Assembly: GCA_009839745.1 (NCBI GenBank)
Contig: VXPE01000016.1
Span: 1-63,369, forward strand
From: Candidatus Poribacteria bacterium
Lineage (GTDB): Bacteria; Poribacteria; WGA-4E; WGA-3G
DNA: 63,369 nucleotides
Direction of reading: 5' to 3'
Shown here: piece after piece, positions 59,832 to 63,369 of the stretch
Numbering within the stretch: position 1 is the first letter of the stretch
Layout: every line of letters begins with the position of its first letter
Notes under the pieces: generated by a model
Database searches by the model: none
What the model was told of the DNA's origin: nothing
The model's input: the letters and a program-made list of their open reading frames with translations, nothing else
Translations under genes and position numbers: made by a program

Positions 59832-61682
59832 TTACTGGCACGGTGTTCCACTTGCCCGTAACAACTGATTGGCACGGAATTTATGCCCATCAACGAAAAT
59901 CGTCGGTGACGCTTTAACACCGAGTTCTGCGGCACGCTGAATGTTTTCCCGGAAAAGTTGTTCTGCTTCGGGACTGTCAAATAATGCTTGAATCTTTGCG
60001 ACATCAATACCGTATTTCTCGGCACAGTCCTCCCAGCTCTTGTCCAGTTTTTTGCCTCGGCACAGAATATAGTCGAGATACTTATCGGGGTATTCTTGTG
60101 CTATGAGGAGCTGCCGAATGTTCTCTGCTACTTCAGGGTATCCATGTAGGCTCGTGAATGGCGTTACCTCTTGGAGAGAAACAGTCGCTTTCTCTTGGGC
60201 AATAAAGCGGAGTTTAAAGTCGATCGTATCGCCAAACTCCTTCACGATCGGAAAGACTTTCTCCTCCGCCTGAACACCGAACGGACAGTAACTCATTACG
60301 AAAAGTTCCAAGGTCGGTTTTCCCATTCGGGAAACCCGAGAGGCCAATAATTCCTCAAGGTTCATCGGTTGGCGACTGTGATCTACATCCTTGGTGTGGA
60401 GCGCTACCACTTCTGTAAACCCAGGCGAATGTTTTGTGTCGTGGCATGTAAGACAGAGAGATGTTTCCTCACCACTACGAATATTGCTCTTTTTGGGATT
60501 GCCGACGTGCTGCTTGCCGGGACCGTGGCAGGTCTCACATTGCACACCCTTAAATGTCGAAGTCTCATCCCCAATCTGAAAACCTGTCTGATAGCCGAAG
60601 CCGGTGGTATGACAGGAGACACAATTCGGATCGAAGTATCGTTCTTTTTTTACAAGGGTTTCAAAAGCGAAAGCGTGCCGTGTCACAGACCACTGGAGAT
60701 ATTCTTGCTCATGGCACCGCTGACAGGCAGTCGCTGAGACATATCCGTTTTGCGGATCCTGCTCCAATCGTTGTTCGGCAAAAAGAGGTTTATGTTCAGA
60801 CGATTGTGCGGCCTTTTGATAAAAATCGGTAAGCAGTTGACGCACAGATTCATCTTCTGGGACATCACCTGTCAGTGCAAGTTGTGCTGCGTGATGACGA
60901 CTCAGTTTCCCGTCTGCATTTACCCAGAGTGCCAAAAATCCTAATGTTTTCCCTTCAGATGTTGATCCGACCCAAAGAGGTCCGTCCGTTTGTTGTCTGT
61001 GTTCCATTCTTTCAGGACTGATAAGAATATCAGCATTGGATAGTTGTTCGGAAGGATGCGTCCCCAAGGCAATAGAAACATCTGCATTTGGCAATTCGCT
61101 CTCGGTTGAAGTAGATGCGATAAGAATAGAAAGTTCATCCACAGTTTTTACAATCGCTGCCTGGGTGTAAATGGCATTCTCGCCGAGAAATGGGAAGGAT
61201 GCTGCAGCACGTTGTTCAATAAGATACGCATCTCCATAATTGAGATCGTTTTGACTCAGCGCGACCGCGTCGTATTCCATCATTGACATCGCCTTTAGGT
61301 TGATCTGACACCGCTGGAAATCTATATCCTCGGTGCCGTCGAAAATATCCCCTGCGTCAACCAAGAGTGTTGGAATCCCCTGCTTGCGAATTTCTGATAC
61401 AAGATAGGCGCGCCTCGGTAGTCCGCCTGATTGCTCTTGATAGCATCCACACGGTTCCAGATGGCTTCTCGTGCCCCCCGTATACAAGATAACAACAGAA
61501 GGCGGTTCTGGGCTTTTGAGGACTGCAAGGACATTTTCAATGGAATCACCTATTGGCTGACGTGCCTGTTGCTTGATTTCTTGAATCTGTTGCTGTCTGC
61601 GGGATTCCGCCCAATGTGTATACAATGGTGGAGCCGCGATGGCAAGCGTTAGTAAAATTAAAGTGACAATAGCAAGTTTCAT
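59832..61682 (-). CDS. Exported fusion: metallophosphatase-like, tetraheme cytochrome and thioredoxin-like domains
   Basis: An N-terminal membrane anchor (residues 1-20) is followed by a UshA-like metallophosphatase domain: HLEPCGCYQEQSGGLPRRA (75-92), LLVDAGD, ALSQNDLNYGD. Four CxxCH haem sites follow at about 320, 354, 382 and 410 (CQRCH, CVSCH, CETCH, CLTCH), as in cytochrome c554-like proteins. The last 150 residues are a thioredoxin/DsbA-like domain of the VKOR-associated type: FVMSYCPFGVQAEEKVFP (Cys464 alone, no CxxC), ASPTIFVDGHKF. It starts one base after the stop of the A24 peptidase. It could supply redox or disulfide chemistry to the Cys-rich proteins; this is inference. Confidence 0.8.
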   Translation of the reverse strand: MKLAIVTLILLTLAIAAPPLYTHWAESRRQQQIQEIKQQARQPIGDSIENVLAVLKSPEPPSVVILYTGGTRSHLEPCGCYQEQSGGLPRRAYLVSEIRKQGIPTLLVDAGDIFDGTEDIDFQRCQINLKAMSMMEYDAVALSQNDLNYGDAYLIEQRAAASFPFLGENAIYTQAAIVKTVDELSILIASTSTESELPNADVSIALGTHPSEQLSNADILISPERMEHRQQTDGPLWVGSTSEGKTLGFLALWVNADGKLSRHHAAQLALTGDVPEDESVRQLLTDFYQKAAQSSEHKPLFAEQRLEQDPQNGYVSATACQRCHEQEYLQWSVTRHAFAFETLVKKERYFDPNCVSCHTTGFGYQTGFQIGDETSTFKGVQCETCHGPGKQHVGNPKKSNIRSGEETSLCLTCHDTKHSPGFTEVVALHTKDVDHSRQPMNLEELLASRVSRMGKPTLELFVMSYCPFGVQAEEKVFPIVKEFGDTIDFKLRFIAQEKATVSLQEVTPFTSLHGYPEVAENIRQLLIAQEYPDKYLDYILCRGKKLDKSWEDCAEKYGIDVAKIQALFDSPEAEQLFRENIQRAAELGVKASPTIFVDGHKFRANQLLRASGTPCQ

Positions 61683-61683
61683 T

Positions 61684-62831
61684 TTAAAAGAACCTATTTA
61701 TAAGGGAGATTATCCCAAGATGAAAGGGACCCTTACAGAGTGCCGTCAATAGCCCACCAAATGCGATGACGGGTGCGAAACGAATCGCGGGTTGAATCCG
61801 AATCTTGTTGTCAAAGTGGACAAAAGCATTTTCTTTAACTAAACTTTGTAATTCACTGATTGTTGCGGCGGAGAGTCCGACTGGATCAGTTGTTACGAGT
61901 TCGGCACCTTGGCGTTCATTTCTATCCATCTGTTTCTCATAACGGACACGACCGTCCTCCCCTTCCTTCTTGACGATGTGTTCACTGAGGATCATCCCTA
62001 CTTGGAGGTGTGACACTTCAATTATTCGATCAAACGCCGCACTCGCTAATTGAAGCACGAACTGCTTGGCTACTACAAAAATAAGCAGATAAAACACCAA
62101 GAAAAAAGCAAGCCCACCCAACAGGAGTCCGAGGGTAGGCGCGTTTTTAAACATCAACCAGCTGCTGCCAAAGAGAACAACTACAACTGCTGTTGGGGTT
62201 TTCAACAATGCCCCCAATACCTTCTGGACACCGGCGAAAACAGTAAGCGTCAGCACAAGTTGCATCACCCGATCCAACTGCCATCCCACTTTTTCAAAGA
62301 GGTAAGTGAGTCCAGCACCGATGAGGATGAACTGAAGCAAACCATAGAGTTTCTCCAACACCGAATCACGATCAAGCGCGGACTTGGCAAGTTGAATGAG
62401 CACTGCACCTGTCCCCCGGACCCGGACTAACTTGACAATGAGATAGCCCACTGCGACAATGGTATAGGGGATGATGATATTGAGTGCCAGCACGATAGGT
62501 GGGAACATCAACATCTCTTGGATAGATCCAAACCACCATGAGGGGAGTATCAAACATAGACCCCAAAGAACTTAGAGTCGCCGGGTGAAAAGACACCAAA
62601 TGTATAAAACCCGATGGCGATGGCACCGCTAATGGCAAAGAGTATTGTAATATTTAACGGCGTGGTTAATCCCAAGAACCAACCCATCAGTTGCCCGATG
62701 GTGCCTGCGTAAATGAGGCACATTGAACAGAGATTGGGTATCTTGTAGGTTCTTGTATCTGTATAGCAAGCATAACTACAAAAGGTAAGTCCAATAGCAA
62801 GCAGGATAATTTCGTAAGTTGCTGTACTCAT
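61684..62831 (-). pseudogene. FlaK-like A24 prepilin/preflagellin peptidase with a single-base frameshift
   Basis: The first frame (62831 to 62550) has the first catalytic Asp in YTDTRTYKIPN and the second in SPGDSKFF, then stops. The second frame (from about 62553) continues with membrane helices and the FlaK-type soluble domain (LQVGMILSEHIV, LSAATISELQSLVKE, IRIQPAIRFAPVIAFGGLL). Adding one base in the run at 62561-62570 gives GDSKFFWGLCLILP, just what relatives show after the GxD motif. So this is one gene of about 380 codons, disrupted or mis-sequenced. It would cut class III signals after Gly; the nearby small proteins carry such a candidate site. Confidence 0.72.
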
Positions 62832-62872
62832 AAACTTGTACTATTCCTGTTTCAGTTTGTTTCAGAGTGTTG

Positions 62873-63289
62873 TTAGAATTCCGTTAGAGCCAGGCTGCAT
62901 AGGCTTTGATAAAAATTAGTATTTTCCATGTCTGAAAAGATTTCGGGATTGAATCCCGGGAGTACCAACAATAGACGCGGACTCGCCTTTTTATCTTTCT
63001 TCGGGAAAAGCACTGGAGACTTCGCGCAGCGAGTGAAGAGCAATCCCTGTTTTGCGTACCCGGTTAAGGTCTCAAACGCTTCCTCAATATCTTCATCGCT
63101 ATATGCGGGCTTCAGTATTTCTGTTATCGCATCTGTAGTCCGGGTCTCCGACAGTTTCAGAATATCGACTATCACAGCAGAGATTTCTATGAGACTTGCT
63201 TTATCCAAGTCCACGGCGTAAAGCCGACCACCTTTTTTAAAGATATGGAGTTGATGAAGAGGTCTTGGAAAATCCAGCATATTGTCCAT
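62873..63289 (-). pseudogene. Third peptide-maturase-type N-domain, truncated glycosyltransferase
   Basis: Residues 1-90 align well with the N-domains of the 54.9 and 56.6 kb proteins (RLYAVDLDKASLIEISAVIV, DIEEAFETLTGYAKQGLLF). A linker follows, then only the first about 35 residues of a glycosyltransferase (PRLLLVLPGFNPEIF) before a stop. Either a truncated paralogue or a stand-alone recognition domain with a short tail. As it begins at a normal ATG and keeps the N-domain intact, it could still be made and bind a leader peptide. Confidence 0.6.
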
Positions 63290-63304
63290 AACCTAAATTG
63301 TTCC

Positions 63305-63321
63305 CTTTAGTTAAACTAAAG
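63305..63321 (-). promoter_or_regulatory. Palindrome upstream of the 63289 gene
   Basis: CTTTAGTT-A-AACTAAAG has perfect 8-base arms (63305-63321) 16 bases before the start codon, a plausible operator for the gene cluster. Confidence 0.45.
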
Positions 63322-63345
63322 TTTGGACAATATTATGATATTCAA

Positions 63346-63366
63346 GCTGCCTTGTCGAAAGGCAGC
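63346..63366. terminator. Hairpin at the window edge
   Basis: GCTGCCTT (63346-63353) pairs with AAGGCAGC (63359-63366) around a five-base loop. Probably the terminator of a gene beyond the window or a dispersed hairpin; the flank is cut off. Confidence 0.4.
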
Positions 63367-63369
63367 GTG

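Noticed and set aside
62550-62570. Programmed -1 ribosomal frameshifting in the A24 peptidase
   Set aside because: No canonical X-XXY-YYZ slippery heptamer at the overlap, and a base loss in the nearby run restores a better family match, so mutation or error is simpler.

Overview
The window looks like a chromosomal piece from a bacterium of the Candidatus Poribacteria type, or a close relative with a similar gene set. This is inferred from gene content: several phytanoyl-CoA dioxygenase (PhyH) proteins, an M81/MlrC hydrolase, a sulfatase, a Stf0 sulfotransferase, LamG, FG-GAP and ASPIC/UnbV secreted proteins, a very large Ycf48-like repeat protein, many PD40/TolB-like beta-propellers, and a planctomycete-style MoxR/DUF58/BatA cluster. 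There are no rRNA or tRNA genes, CRISPR arrays or complete insertion sequences. Genes are closely packed and mostly carry good AGGAG-type ribosome binding sites.

Layout. 0-9.3 kb: broken epimerase, cytochrome-like lipoprotein, STAS protein, 1027-residue Ycf48-like lipoprotein, PD40 protein and a probable outer-membrane barrel. 9.4-19.3 kb: oxidoreductase, methyltransferase, CBM9-like protein, TPR protein and ASPIC/UnbV protein, phosphodiesterase, nucleoside phosphorylase and PhyH protein. 19.3-26.3 kb: LamG protein, methyltransferase and Stf0 sulfotransferase, then a TetR gene with matching operators in front of itself and of an FG-GAP/barrel pair, then PhyH and an enolase-superfamily remnant. 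26.3-43.4 kb (minus strand): a multi-TM protein and a long MoxR-DUF58-BatA-VWA cluster ending in a toroid-repeat protein and a repeat-rich secreted protein. This cluster carries five copies of a small palindromic element inside reading frames. 43.6-50.4 kb: sulfatase, PhyH fused to an unidentified N-terminal domain, aldo/keto reductase, MlrC and a five-bladed-propeller glycosidase-like protein. 50.4-52.0 kb: two damaged PD40 genes.

52.3-63.3 kb (minus strand) is the most unusual region. Two paralogous small proteins have nearly identical first halves (73 % identity over residues 1-49) and divergent Cys-rich second halves. Each is preceded by a nearly identical, hairpin-rich 5' leader of about 120 nt and followed by a PD40 propeller gene. 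Around them are two proteins that join a peptide-maturase-type N-terminal domain (PqqD/RRE-like) to a GT4 glycosyltransferase and a C-terminal helical module, a third truncated copy of that N-terminal domain, a FlaK-like A24 prepilin peptidase, a tetraheme cytochrome/metallophosphatase/thioredoxin fusion, and a heptose/mannose-type nucleotidyltransferase with the start of a phosphomannomutase. I infer a peptide secretion and maturation system, possibly with glycosylation. Several parts are visibly broken: a frameshift in the peptidase, a stop at codon 2 of the nucleotidyltransferase, a 25-codon mutase stub, and one glycosyltransferase that has lost E-x7-E. Either the locus is decaying or the assembly has local errors.

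A second theme is a C-terminal tag resembling [LT]-x-T-x-W-G-x-[IVL]-K, found on seven exported proteins of three unrelated folds. It looks like an uncharacterised sorting or anchoring signal.
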